A DNA stretch of 64,000 bases from Lonepinella sp051851555 (GTDB lineage: Bacteria > Pseudomonadota > Gammaproteobacteria > Enterobacterales > Pasteurellaceae). This document shows positions 51,797 to 60,793 of this stretch, in pieces (within the stretch, counting starts at the first letter, position 1; every line of letters begins with the position of its first letter). Made by a program: the position numbers and the translations under genes. The stretch covers positions 1 to 64,000 of the forward strand of contig NZ_JBPDVH010000007.1 in the NCBI RefSeq assembly GCF_051851555.1, given 5' to 3'. The notes under the pieces were generated by a model. It was not told the origin of the DNA. It saw only the letters and a list, made by a program, of their open reading frames with translations, and did no database searches.

Positions 51797-52306
51797 TTAT
51801 TCTACGGTCACCGACGTAATCACCACATCTTCTTTTGGTACATCTTGGTGAAAACCCGCATTGCCCGTTTTGACGCCTTTGATTTTATCCACCACATCCA
51901 TGCCCTCAACCACTTCACCAAATACCGCATAACCCCATTCTTGCACCACTTCTTTGCCAAACATTTCTTTTGAACGGTAATCTAAGAACGTATTATCCGC
52001 CACGTTAATAAAAAATTGTGAACTGGCGGAATGCGGATCGCTAGTACGTGCCATGGCCAAGGTGCCACGTTTATTGCTTAAACGGTTATTGGCTTCATTT
52101 TTAATCGGCGCATTGGTGGATTTTTCACGTAAACCGCTTTCCATGCCACCGCCTTGAATCATAAAACCATCAATCACACGGTGGAAAATTGTGTTATTAT
52201 AGAAACCAGATTTGCAGTAATCTTCAAAGTTTTTGGCCGTGATCGGTGCTTTTTCAAAATTTAACGCAATTTTAATGTCGCCGAAATTAGTATGTAATGT
52301 AATCAT
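51797..52306 (-). CDS. ppiB: Peptidyl-prolyl isomerase B (cyclophilin)
   Basis: This 169-aa cyclophilin has no signal peptide, so it is the cytoplasmic PpiB. Active-site motifs FHRVIDGFMIQGG and SASSQFFINVADN are intact, as is YAVFGEVVEGMDVVDKI. It catalyses cis-trans isomerisation at proline. It is divergent from cysS, as in E. coli. Confidence 0.96.
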   Translation of the reverse strand: MITLHTNFGDIKIALNFEKAPITAKNFEDYCKSGFYNNTIFHRVIDGFMIQGGGMESGLREKSTNAPIKNEANNRLSNKRGTLAMARTSDPHSASSQFFINVADNTFLDYRSKEMFGKEVVQEWGYAVFGEVVEGMDVVDKIKGVKTGNAGFHQDVPKEDVVITSVTVE

Positions 52307-52390
52307 TGTGTTTTCCTTGTTAAGTAAATATTTTGTTGGAGCATTATTCCATAAAATGCCGTCTAGTGCTATGCTTAACCTAAAAATAAG

Positions 52391-52412
52391 TCCCCTCTCC
52401 CCTTGGGAGAGT
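52391..52412. repeat. Partial REP-like hairpin before cysS
   Basis: CTCTCCC (52395-52401) and GGGAGAG (52405-52411) form a hairpin matching the core of the REP-like units at 5641-5720 and 60247-60366. It lies within the cysS leader, just before its ribosome binding site. Confidence 0.7.
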
Positions 52413-52426
52413 ATATAGGAAATAAT

Positions 52427-53806
52427 ATGTTAAAAATTTTCAACACTCTCACTCGAGAAAAAGAACAATTTAAACCCATCAATCCGAATAAAATCGGCAT
52501 GTATGTATGTGGCGTGACGGTTTACGATCTATGCCATTTTGGACATGGTCGTACCTTTGTGTCCTTTGATGTGATTGTGCGTTATTTACGCTATTTGGGC
52601 TATGACGTCCGTTATGTGCGCAACATCACTGATGTCGACGACAAAATCATTAAACGTGCCTTAGAAAATAATGAAACTTGTGATGAATTGGTCGCACGGA
52701 TGATCAAGGAAATGCACCAAGATTTTGATGCGTTAAACATTTTACGCCCTGATATTGAGCCTCGAGCCACGCAACATATCAGCGAAATTATTGCCATGGT
52801 GCAAAGCCTGATTGAACGCCAACATGCTTATGTTGCCGAAGATGGTGATGTGATGTTTGACGTGGAAAGTTTTCAGCAATACGGGCGTTTATCTCGCCAA
52901 AATTTGGAACAATTACAAGCCGGTGCCAGAGTGGAGATAAAATCGGTGAAACGTAATCCCATGGATTTTGTGTTATGGAAAATGTCGAAACCCAACGAAC
53001 CGAGTTGGGAAAGTCCATGGGGGAAAGGTCGCCCCGGTTGGCATATTGAATGCTCCGCCATGAACAGCAAAGAATTGGGTCATCATTTTGATATTCACGG
53101 GGGCGGTTCGGATTTAATGTTCCCACACCATGAAAATGAAATTGCGCAATCTTGCTGCGCCCATGATGGTGACTATGTAAATTATTGGCTACATACGGGT
53201 ATGTTGACAATTAATGAAGAAAAAATGTCAAAATCCCTTAATAATTTCTTCACCATTCGAGATATTTTAAGCAAATACGACAGCGAAAGTGTGCGTTATT
53301 TCTTCTTAACGGCGCAATATCGTAGTCTTTTAGATTACAGCGAAGAAAATATTGGCTTGGCACGCAAAGCCTTAGAGCGGCTTTATACCGCCTTACGTGG
53401 CTGTGAAACCGATCTCAACTTGGAAATCGAAGATCCGTATGTTGTTGCGTTTAAAGAGGCAATGAATGATGACTTTAATACCCCAGGTGCATTGGCCGTC
53501 TTATTTGAATTAGCCCGTGAAATCAATAAATTAAAAACCGAAAATCTGGCACAAGCGAATCAACTGGCGAGCCGATTAAAACAACTGGCCGGCGTATTAG
53601 GATTATTACAACAGGATCCCGCCCTCTTTTTACAAGGCGATAATGCGTATGATGAGGTAACTAAAATTGAAGCCTTAATCAAACAACGCAATGATGCCCG
53701 TGCCGCCAAAGATTGGCCTACCGCAGACGCCGCCCGCAATGCTTTAACCGCCATGGGCGTGGTGTTGGAAGATGGGGCAAATGGTACCACTTGGCGAAAA
53801 GCCTAA
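52427..53806 (+). CDS. cysS: Cysteinyl-tRNA synthetase
   Basis: This 459-aa class I synthetase has the zinc-site MYVCGVTVYD, the HIGH-type motif HFGHGRT, a second zinc-binding stretch WHIECSAM and HHENEIAQ, and the KMSKS loop (EEKMSKSLNN). It charges tRNA-Cys. The ATG at 52427 follows AGGAAA and gives the standard length; the frame is open further upstream through the REP-like hairpin. Confidence 0.97.
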   Translation: MLKIFNTLTREKEQFKPINPNKIGMYVCGVTVYDLCHFGHGRTFVSFDVIVRYLRYLGYDVRYVRNITDVDDKIIKRALENNETCDELVARMIKEMHQDFDALNILRPDIEPRATQHISEIIAMVQSLIERQHAYVAEDGDVMFDVESFQQYGRLSRQNLEQLQAGARVEIKSVKRNPMDFVLWKMSKPNEPSWESPWGKGRPGWHIECSAMNSKELGHHFDIHGGGSDLMFPHHENEIAQSCCAHDGDYVNYWLHTGMLTINEEKMSKSLNNFFTIRDILSKYDSESVRYFFLTAQYRSLLDYSEENIGLARKALERLYTALRGCETDLNLEIEDPYVVAFKEAMNDDFNTPGALAVLFELAREINKLKTENLAQANQLASRLKQLAGVLGLLQQDPALFLQGDNAYDEVTKIEALIKQRNDARAAKDWPTADAARNALTAMGVVLEDGANGTTWRKA

Positions 53807-53821
53807 ACTAAATTGAACTCG

Positions 53822-53866
53822 AGGCGTAAAGTGCGGTCGAAAACGACAACATTTTACGTCTTTTTT
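53822..53866 (+). terminator. Terminator of cysS
   Basis: AGGCGTAAA (53822-53830) pairs with TTTACGTCT (53853-53861), followed by six T. The loop contains an uptake signal (AAGTGCGGT). Confidence 0.75.
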
Positions 53867-53882
53867 CTACTCGGAGAACATC

Positions 53883-55448
53883 ATGAAATTATCAAAAATT
53901 AGCACCGCACTTTTCGCCGGCAGTTTAGTCGCTGGCAGTTTAGCCACGCAAGTTTTTGCGGCGCCACCGGCACAAAAAAATCCATTGGCCGATTTACCTT
54001 ATGCCAATGAAACCGACAAGGGTTACAACCTTGAATTCGACGGCACCCATTACACCACGGCAACCGCCACCGTGAATGGTAAAGACATTATTTACCGTGC
54101 CTACGAAAAAATTGTGTATGTGGCCAATCCTGTGGAACCAGACTACCAAACCTTAAATTTCTATGTGCCAGAAGAATATTATCAAGGCAAAGACATTAAT
54201 GGCTACAACGCCAAAACCGCCCCGATATTCTTACCTAATGCTATTGGTGGTTACATGCCGGCCATGGCAGCCGTAGCAAGCCAAGCCGGTCACGGTGGCA
54301 AAACCAGCACGATTTTACAAGCCCTTGAACGTGGTTATGTGGTAGCAAGCGTCGGGGCTCGTGGACGTACACTCAAACAAGGCGACACCTATACAGGCAA
54401 AGCGCCAACCGTGATTGTAGATTTGAAATCGGCGGTACGTTATTTACACGCCAACGACGCCAATATGCCGGGTGACGCCAATAAAATCATCTCAAACGGC
54501 ACCAGTGCCGGTGGTGCCATGTCTGCATTACTGGGGGCCAGTGGCGACAGTGCAGATTACAACCGCTTATTAAAAGACATGGGCGCCGTCAATGCCAGTG
54601 ATGCCATCTTTGCGGTATCCGCCTATTGCCCAATCACCAATTTAGAACATGCGGATGCCGCTTATGAATGGGAATTCAACGGATTACATCAGTATAGCCG
54701 TATGGACATGAGCAAATTGGACGCCAAAAGTTTTAATGACCGCTCCATGAAACAAGCGGTGGTTGAGGGCGAATTAACCGCAGATCAAATTAACATTTCC
54801 GATCAATTAAAAGCGCAATTCCCCGATTATCTTAACAGCTTGCAACTAAAAGACAGCGACGGCCAAGCATTAACCTTAGATAAAGCGGGCAACGGCACAT
54901 TCCGCCATTACGTCGAAAATGCCTTAGTACAATCCGCTAATCAGGCGTTAGCAGGCTTAACCGAAGAAGAGAAAAAAGCCTTTATGACCAAATATAAAGG
55001 CCTAAGCTATACCAATGAAAACGTCAGTGCAGTGAATCTAGCCGAATTTGTCACCAACAAAAAACGCATGAAATCCCCGCCAGCCTTTGACGCATTAGAT
55101 TTAAGTTCTGGCGAAAATGATGAATTTGGCACTGCCACCGTGCAAGCCTTACACTTTACGCCATACAGTTTAAAACACAGCACCGTCAACGGTGGCATGG
55201 CGGATGCCGAAAACATCAAATTACTCAACGCCATGAACTACACCGATAACAGCAAGGCCGCGCCACATTGGCGTATTCGTGTTGGCTCCGAGGACTACGA
55301 CACCTCCCATGCCATTTCCGCCATGCTTGCGGTGAAATTGCGCATGTCAGGCAAAAATGTCGACTACGCTTTACCTTGGGGCGTGGGCCATGCGGGCGAT
55401 TATGATTTAGCGGAATTGTTTGATTGGATTGATGGAATTGCGAGATAG
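53883..55448 (+). CDS. Secreted tannase-like esterase
   Basis: This 521-aa exported protein has a signal peptide (about 1-26, ending VFAAPP) and an alpha/beta hydrolase fold with nucleophile elbow NGTSAGGAMS (about residues 200-209), as in subtype B tannases. A C-terminal WRIRVGSEDYDTSHA and a WGVGHAGDYD stretch probably carry the catalytic acid and histidine. Tannases cleave galloyl esters, but the true substrate here is open. The ribosome binding site is GGAGAA. The cell location is predicted periplasmic or secreted. Confidence 0.8.
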   Translation: MKLSKISTALFAGSLVAGSLATQVFAAPPAQKNPLADLPYANETDKGYNLEFDGTHYTTATATVNGKDIIYRAYEKIVYVANPVEPDYQTLNFYVPEEYYQGKDINGYNAKTAPIFLPNAIGGYMPAMAAVASQAGHGGKTSTILQALERGYVVASVGARGRTLKQGDTYTGKAPTVIVDLKSAVRYLHANDANMPGDANKIISNGTSAGGAMSALLGASGDSADYNRLLKDMGAVNASDAIFAVSAYCPITNLEHADAAYEWEFNGLHQYSRMDMSKLDAKSFNDRSMKQAVVEGELTADQINISDQLKAQFPDYLNSLQLKDSDGQALTLDKAGNGTFRHYVENALVQSANQALAGLTEEEKKAFMTKYKGLSYTNENVSAVNLAEFVTNKKRMKSPPAFDALDLSSGENDEFGTATVQALHFTPYSLKHSTVNGGMADAENIKLLNAMNYTDNSKAAPHWRIRVGSEDYDTSHAISAMLAVKLRMSGKNVDYALPWGVGHAGDYDLAELFDWIDGIAR

Positions 55449-55458
55449 ATGATAAACT

Positions 55459-55491
55459 CCCCTCAACTCAGTTTTGAGGGGAATTTATTTT
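55459..55491 (+). terminator. Terminator of the tannase-like gene
   Basis: CCCCTCA (55459-55465) pairs with TGAGGGG (55475-55481), followed by a T-rich tail. It lies between the esterase and the HAD gene. Confidence 0.75.
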
Positions 55492-55502
55492 GTGAGAACA
55501 AT

Positions 55503-56243
55503 ATGACAACTTTTGTTTTTGATATTGACGGCACCATTTCAAAAAATGGCTTAAAAGTCAGTGATGCCATCTCTGATGCTATTGCGGACTTACTCAAAAA
55601 TCACTCGGTCATTTTTGCCTCCGCCAGACCCATTCGGGATATGTTGCCCATGTTGCCGACTGACCTCACCTCACATAAAAACACGATTTTAGTCGGGTGC
55701 AATGGTGGCATGGCGTATCAGCAAGGCACCTTTATTTTAACCAAATTGTTAGCACAAGATTATTTGGAAAATTGTTTAACCACATTAAAACAATTAAAGT
55801 TAGCCTATGTTCTTGATGGCAAATGGGCGTTTTCATTATCTGAACAACCTCATGATTTTCATCAATATATTGCGTCATTAAGCAATGAGCAAGTCAGCGA
55901 ACAAGCGTTAATAAATGAGGGTGTGAGTAAAATCTTGGTGCTGTTGGATCACCCTCAACAAGCAATTTATGATCAATTTAATACTGAAAATATTAGCTTT
56001 CATATTCATAAAAAAGAATGTTTCTTTGATATTACCCCTAAAGGTAATAATAAATATCATACGCTAAAGCATTTAATTGGAGAACAAGATTATATGGCCT
56101 TTGGTAATGATTTCAATGACTTTTTAATACTACAACACGCCAAAACCTCTGTTTATTTAGGGGAGAAATCCGAATTTCAAGCCGACTATTATGTTGATGA
56201 TGTGGATTTGGTGGCTGAATTTATTCGTACACATTTTCTTTAA
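55503..56243 (+). CDS. Cof-type HAD-family phosphatase
   Basis: This 246-aa protein has the HAD nucleophile motif FDIDGTIS (residues 5-12), a motif II region (FASARP) and the C-terminal GNDFNDFLIL motif. The cap domain type is that of Cof/sugar phosphatases. The substrate is unknown. The ATG at 55503 places the DxD motif at the usual distance; the frame extends further upstream through the preceding terminator, which is unlikely to be coding. Confidence 0.85.
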   Translation: MTTFVFDIDGTISKNGLKVSDAISDAIADLLKNHSVIFASARPIRDMLPMLPTDLTSHKNTILVGCNGGMAYQQGTFILTKLLAQDYLENCLTTLKQLKLAYVLDGKWAFSLSEQPHDFHQYIASLSNEQVSEQALINEGVSKILVLLDHPQQAIYDQFNTENISFHIHKKECFFDITPKGNNKYHTLKHLIGEQDYMAFGNDFNDFLILQHAKTSVYLGEKSEFQADYYVDDVDLVAEFIRTHFL

Positions 56244-56251
56244 AGCATATA

Positions 56252-56278
56252 AAAAGTCGCCCTCAAGCGACTTTTTTA
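56252..56278. terminator. Bidirectional terminator between HAD gene and iscX
   Basis: AAAAAGTCGC (56252-56261) pairs with GCGACTTTTT (56268-56277). The A/T flanks allow it to end both the HAD gene and the minus-strand isc operon. Confidence 0.92.
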
Positions 56279-56287
56279 TTTTTCCAA

Positions 56288-56482
56288 TTATTCGTATTCA
56301 TCCAACCAAGCCAATAAAATCCCCTCTAGGATTTTTTCATTACTGGCCTCGGGATTGTCATCAAAATCTTCCAATTCACAAATCCATTGGTGCATATCGG
56401 TAAAACGTACAGTCTTAGGATCTAGATCAGGATCACGGTCATATAATGCCTCAGCAATGGCTTGTACATCTGTCCATTTCAT
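56288..56482 (-). CDS. iscX: Iron-sulfur assembly protein IscX
   Basis: This 64-aa acidic protein matches IscX (YfhJ), which binds IscS and iron and modulates cluster assembly. MKWTDVQAIAEALYD and RFTDMHQWICELEDF are characteristic. Its start overlaps the fdx stop by one base (TAATG). It is the last gene of the isc operon. Confidence 0.96.
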   Translation of the reverse strand: MKWTDVQAIAEALYDRDPDLDPKTVRFTDMHQWICELEDFDDNPEASNEKILEGILLAWLDEYE

Positions 56483-56823
56483 TAGTGCGCCGCCTCATTT
56501 GCGTGGTTCAGGTTATATTTTGGAATTTCCACCACTAAATCTTCGTCCCCCACAATACATTGACAAGATAAACGGCTTTCAATTTCTAAGCCCCAGGCTT
56601 TATCCAACATATCTTCTTCTTGGTCAGAACTTTCGTTTAAACTGTCATACCCCTCACGGATCACCACGTGACAGGTGGTACAAGCACAAGAACCGTCACA
56701 AGCATGATGAATTTCCACATCATGATCATGTGCAAGATCTAACAAGTTATCCCCTTTTTTGGCGTCAATCACCATACCCTCTGGGCAAAATTCTTCATGG
56801 GGTAAAAACACAACTTTTGGCAT
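56482..56823 (-). CDS. fdx: [2Fe-2S] ferredoxin of the isc system
   Basis: This 113-aa ferredoxin has the adrenodoxin-type cluster ligands in HACDGSCACTTCHVV and RLSCQC. It supplies electrons for cluster assembly on IscU. The upstream neighbour is hscA (30 bases) and the downstream neighbour iscX overlaps. Length matches the family. Confidence 0.96.
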   Translation of the reverse strand: MPKVVFLPHEEFCPEGMVIDAKKGDNLLDLAHDHDVEIHHACDGSCACTTCHVVIREGYDSLNESSDQEEDMLDKAWGLEIESRLSCQCIVGDEDLVVEIPKYNLNHANEAAH

Positions 56824-56853
56824 ATTTTCTTTCCTATTGTAAATTCGTAAATA

Positions 56854-58701
56854 CTATAAATTATTGACTGATTGCCCTTTTAAGGCTTTTTGGATGGATT
56901 TATCCATTCGGCGTGCCGCAAATTCTTGCGTCGCCTGATCTAAATCCTTAATCCCTTGTTTAATGGCTAAGGTGTCAGTGCCTTGCTGTAAATTGTCTAA
57001 CGAAACTAAGGCATTTTTCACCGCACTGAGTTCCTCTGCATTCAGTAAATCTTGGTCATCTTCTAAAGCGGTCAACACGGCTTCCATCACTCGACGTGCC
57101 TCGACACGTTGTTCGGCTAATAAGCGTGCATCAATATCCTGTTTCGCATTTTCCATGGAAGATTTGAGCATATTCGTAATCTCATCATCGGTTAAACCAT
57201 AGGACGGTTTCACTTGGATAGACGACTGCACGCCAGTAGATTTTTCCATGGCGGTCACGCTTAACAAGCCGTCGGCATCCACTTGATAAGTCACACGAAT
57301 ATGTGCCGCACCGGCTGCCATGGCGGGAATGCCACGTAACGTAAAGCGAGCTAATGAACGGCAATCTTCCACCATTTCACGTTCGCCTTGCACAATATGC
57401 ACTGACATAGCGGTTTGACCGTCTTTGAACGTGGTAAATTCCTGAGCGCGAGCCACAGGAATCGTGGTGTTACGTGGAATAATTTTTTCCACTAAACCGC
57501 CCATGGTTTCAATCCCCAAAGAAAGCGGAATCACATCAAGCAACAGCATATCGGCATCCGGTTTATTGCCCACCAAAATATCCGCTTGAATCGCTGCCCC
57601 CAAGGCCACCACTTTGTCAGGATCGATAGAAGTTAACGGCATCTTCCCAAAGAACACGCCCACTTCTTCACGCACAAACGGCACTCGGGTTGAACCGCCG
57701 ACCATCACCACTTCTCGGACTTCTTCGGCGGTAATATTGGCATCTTTTAACGCTCGACGACAAGCCATTAAAGAACGTTTAACCAAAGGTTGAATTAGCT
57801 GATTAAACTGCACTCGGCTAATGCTGCCTTGCCAACCTTGCCAAGCAATCTCCACTTCTTGTTCTTGTGACAAAAATACTTTGATGTCATTTGACATCTC
57901 AATCAATTCACGTTGTTGTTGTGCATTTTCAGGGGACTGTCCTGATTGGCTAATGATCCAATCTGCAATTAAATGATCGAAATCATCTCCGCCCAAAGCG
58001 GTATCGCCACCTGTCGCCAACACTTCAAATACGCCTTTTGATAAGCGTAAAATAGAAATATCAAAGGTGCCACCGCCAAGATCATACACGGCAATAACGC
58101 CCTCTTTGTCACTATCCAAACCATAAGCAATGGCTGCGGCTGTTGGTTCGTTTAACAAACGTAACACATTCAAGCCAGCCAATTTCGCTGCGTCTTTGGT
58201 GCTTTGACGTTGGGCATCATCAAAATAAGCCGGTACCGTAATCACCGCACCAGACAGTTCACCGCCTAGCGTTTGTTCCCCAAGTGCGGTTAATTTTTTC
58301 AGAATTTCGCTAGATACTTCAACTGGACTGACGTTACCTTGTGGCGTTTGAATTAATGGTAAACCGTTTTCCGTCGCCTGAAATTGATAAGGCAAATTGG
58401 GATAACGCTGTTGCACATCCGTTAAACTTCGTCCGATTAAGCGTTTAACAGAAATAATCGTATGTTGCGGATCTTGGCTCGCTAACGCCCCAGCATCATG
58501 ACCCACCACAACGTTATTTTCCGCATAATGCACAATAGATGGGGTTAAGGCTTGCCCTTGTTCATCTAATAAAATATCCGCTGTCCCACTACGCACCGAG
58601 GCAACTAAGGAATTTGTGGTGCCTAAATCAATGCCCACCGCCAATTTATGTTGGTGCGGTGCGGCCATTTGACCGGGTTCAGCAATTTGTAATAATGCCA
58701 T
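56854..58701 (-). CDS. hscA: Hsp70-type chaperone HscA
   Basis: This 615-aa DnaK homologue has GIDLGTTNSLVA, the YDLGGGTFDISIL phosphate loop and GGSTRVPFV. HscA, stimulated by HscB, drives release of clusters from IscU. It is separated from hscB by an exported protein gene, unlike E. coli where hscB and hscA are adjacent. Confidence 0.96.
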   Translation of the reverse strand: MALLQIAEPGQMAAPHQHKLAVGIDLGTTNSLVASVRSGTADILLDEQGQALTPSIVHYAENNVVVGHDAGALASQDPQHTIISVKRLIGRSLTDVQQRYPNLPYQFQATENGLPLIQTPQGNVSPVEVSSEILKKLTALGEQTLGGELSGAVITVPAYFDDAQRQSTKDAAKLAGLNVLRLLNEPTAAAIAYGLDSDKEGVIAVYDLGGGTFDISILRLSKGVFEVLATGGDTALGGDDFDHLIADWIISQSGQSPENAQQQRELIEMSNDIKVFLSQEQEVEIAWQGWQGSISRVQFNQLIQPLVKRSLMACRRALKDANITAEEVREVVMVGGSTRVPFVREEVGVFFGKMPLTSIDPDKVVALGAAIQADILVGNKPDADMLLLDVIPLSLGIETMGGLVEKIIPRNTTIPVARAQEFTTFKDGQTAMSVHIVQGEREMVEDCRSLARFTLRGIPAMAAGAAHIRVTYQVDADGLLSVTAMEKSTGVQSSIQVKPSYGLTDDEITNMLKSSMENAKQDIDARLLAEQRVEARRVMEAVLTALEDDQDLLNAEELSAVKNALVSLDNLQQGTDTLAIKQGIKDLDQATQEFAARRMDKSIQKALKGQSVNNL

Positions 58702-58711
58702 GTTTATCTTC

Positions 58712-59356
58712 TTATTTATATAAATTTTCGATCATCAAACTATCTGCGATAACATTAAATAATGGGCGGTAGGTTTCAAATGAAGCACCGGTTGATGTTC
58801 CATTGAAAGATGTCATGACCATACCTTGAATCGCCACCATTTTATCTTGAGTGAAGATAAAATAAGTAATATTTTCCATACCAAAATTATTATCTAATCG
58901 CTCTGCATTAACCTGATTCCTAAGCCAAAAACCTGGAAATCCTTCAAGCGTTATCACGCCACTCCCGAGATAAACGCCATTATAATCTTCAAGCATAGCC
59001 TCTGCAAAATCACGTCTTTCATTGGCATCTGATAAATATTCTCGCCATTCAGCCTTTGAAACACCCCGAATTTCCTCTGGTAAATCTTTTACCATCAACA
59101 TCACTTGGGCTTCTTTGCCATATTTGCTTTGAAATTTTTGCACAATATTGGAACGTCTCGCCTCTTGCCCGATCCAACTATTCGGCAATCTTAATGACAA
59201 TGTTAAGCCTTTCGATTTGGGTGAATTACTCGTATAAATATAACTCTCATTCGTTTGTATTTCTTTTAGGGGATCGGTTCCGTAAGCGGTTTGAGCAAAA
59301 GACAAAGAAGTCGTCAATAACATGACTGCAACAACGAATAAGTAGCTTAACTTCAT
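58712..59356 (-). CDS. Exported protein of unknown function inside the isc operon
   Basis: This 214-aa protein has a clear signal peptide (about 1-21, ending SFAQTA), so it should act in the periplasm, unlike all other isc products. The mature part has mixed alpha/beta character (LTLSLRLPNSWIG, NITYFIFTQDKMVAIQGMVM) and resembles small exported proteins of unknown role. It is ten bases from both hscB and hscA, so it is co-transcribed with them. I recall a similar extra gene at this position in Haemophilus influenzae, but not its function. Confidence 0.8.
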   Translation of the reverse strand: MKLSYLFVVAVMLLTTSLSFAQTAYGTDPLKEIQTNESYIYTSNSPKSKGLTLSLRLPNSWIGQEARRSNIVQKFQSKYGKEAQVMLMVKDLPEEIRGVSKAEWREYLSDANERRDFAEAMLEDYNGVYLGSGVITLEGFPGFWLRNQVNAERLDNNFGMENITYFIFTQDKMVAIQGMVMTSFNGTSTGASFETYRPLFNVIADSLMIENLYK

Positions 59357-59366
59357 GCTCTGTCCC

Positions 59367-59882
59367 CTAAAACAGTTTTTCTTCTACGTTTTCAATCTGT
59401 TCAATTAACTTTTTCACAAAACGTAATTTATCTGCCGTCATTTGTGCAGCTGACCAGTTTTGCTCGGCTAGTTCAGTTTCAACTTGTTGCAACAGCGTTT
59501 TTTGTTCCGTCTCAATCTCACCACGAAATTCATCAAGTGCGGTGTGATTTTGTTGCGTTTCAATCTCGTCTAGCTGTTCACGCCATTGTAATTGTTGCAT
59601 TAAAAAAGCAATATCTTGCGTGCTTTTTTGCTCTAGATCCTGTACTTCGCCTGTGTGAATTTGAATAATCGCCTCAGCACGCAAAATCGGATCTTTAAGG
59701 GTTTTTAAGGCATCATTAATTTCTGCCGATTGTTGCATCGCCAAACGCTGATCTTGTGCGGATTGGGTAGCAAAATTATCGGGGTGAAATTGCTTTTGTA
59801 ACTGCAAAAAACGCTCGGACAATAAGGCCATATCCACGGCAAATTGTACGGGTAAATTAAATAGGGAAAAGGGATTTGTCAT
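59367..59882 (-). CDS. hscB: Co-chaperone HscB
   Basis: This 171-aa protein has an N-terminal J domain with the HPDN motif (about residues 36-39) and a C-terminal helical domain that binds IscU. It stimulates the HscA ATPase. It starts 14 bases after iscA. An uptake signal is embedded near 59537. Confidence 0.95.
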   Translation of the reverse strand: MTNPFSLFNLPVQFAVDMALLSERFLQLQKQFHPDNFATQSAQDQRLAMQQSAEINDALKTLKDPILRAEAIIQIHTGEVQDLEQKSTQDIAFLMQQLQWREQLDEIETQQNHTALDEFRGEIETEQKTLLQQVETELAEQNWSAAQMTADKLRFVKKLIEQIENVEEKLF

Positions 59883-59896
59883 AAAATTTATCTTAT

Positions 59897-60220
59897 TTAT
59901 ACGTTAAAACTTTCACCACAACCACATTGATCTTTGACATTTGGGTTGTTGAATTTAAAGCCCTCGTTTAAGCCCTCTTTCACAAAATCCAGTTCTGTAC
60001 CGTCTAAATACACAAGGCTTTTGGTATCTACGATCACTTTTACGCCATCATATTCAAATACATGATCGTCCTCATTAAGGCTATCTACAAATTCTAACAC
60101 ATAAGCTAATCCAGAACAGCCTGATGTTTTAATGCCTAAACGTAAACCAATACCTTTGCCACGATTTTGTAAAAAAGTGCTAACACGATGAGCGGCACTT
60201 GGCGTTAATGTGACTGCCAT
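59897..60220 (-). CDS. iscA: A-type iron-sulfur carrier IscA
   Basis: This 107-aa protein has the three conserved cysteines in TSGCSG and CGCGESF. It passes clusters from IscU to targets. REP-like hairpins separate it from iscU by 170 bases, the largest gap in the operon. Confidence 0.96.
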   Translation of the reverse strand: MAVTLTPSAAHRVSTFLQNRGKGIGLRLGIKTSGCSGLAYVLEFVDSLNEDDHVFEYDGVKVIVDTKSLVYLDGTELDFVKEGLNEGFKFNNPNVKDQCGCGESFNV

Positions 60221-60246
60221 TATATGCTCCCAATAAAAGAATACAG

Positions 60247-60366
60247 CCTCTCCCAGTGGGAGAGGACGGAGAAAATCTGAAAGATTTTCGGGAGGTGAGG
60301 GTTAATCTCGTGTTCCCTCACCAAAACTATTACCCTCACCCTAGCCCTCTCCCAGAGGGAGAGGGG
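60247..60366. repeat. REP-like element cluster between iscA and iscU
   Basis: Two REP-like hairpins in opposite orientation lie here. One has arms CCTCTCCC (60247-60254) and GGGAGAGG (60258-60265). The other has CCCTCTCCC (60345-60353) and GGGAGAGGG (60357-60365) with the tail CCCTCACCCTAG (60333-60344). Between them is a smaller hairpin GAAAATCT/AGATTTTC (60271-60289). The arrangement is like a BIME. Confidence 0.87.
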
Positions 60367-60390
60367 ATTTTATGAGGAGAGGGAATTTAA

Positions 60391-60774
60391 TTACTTCGCT
60401 TGTTTCGCTTTATAATCCGCAATGGCAGCTTTAATCGCATCTTCCGCAAGAATTGAGCAATGCACTTTCACCGGTGGTAACTCCAATTCTTCGGCAATTT
60501 GGCTGTTTTTAATTGCACCCGCCTCGTCTAAGGATTTGCCTTTGACCCATTCGGTAATCAATGAGCTAGAGGCAATCGCTGAACCACAACCGTAGGTTTT
60601 GAATTTCGCATCTTCAATAATGCCATTGTCGCCAACTTTAATTTGTAACTGCATTACGTCACCACAAGCCGGTGCCCCGACCATGCCAGTTCCCACGTCA
60701 GTAGATTTTTTATCCATAGCACCCACGTTGCGTGGATTTTCATAATGATCTAATAATTTTTCACTGTATGCCAT
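60391..60774 (-). CDS. iscU: Iron-sulfur scaffold IscU
   Basis: This 127-aa scaffold has the three ligand cysteines in GAPACGD, TYGCGSA and VHCSILAE, and the LPPVK motif recognised by HscA. Clusters are built on IscU with sulfur from IscS. The ATG at 60774 follows AAGGA; the longer frame would overlap the end of iscS. Confidence 0.97.
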   Translation of the reverse strand: MAYSEKLLDHYENPRNVGAMDKKSTDVGTGMVGAPACGDVMQLQIKVGDNGIIEDAKFKTYGCGSAIASSSLITEWVKGKSLDEAGAIKNSQIAEELELPPVKVHCSILAEDAIKAAIADYKAKQAK

Positions 60775-60793
60775 TTTCTTGTTCCTTATAAAA

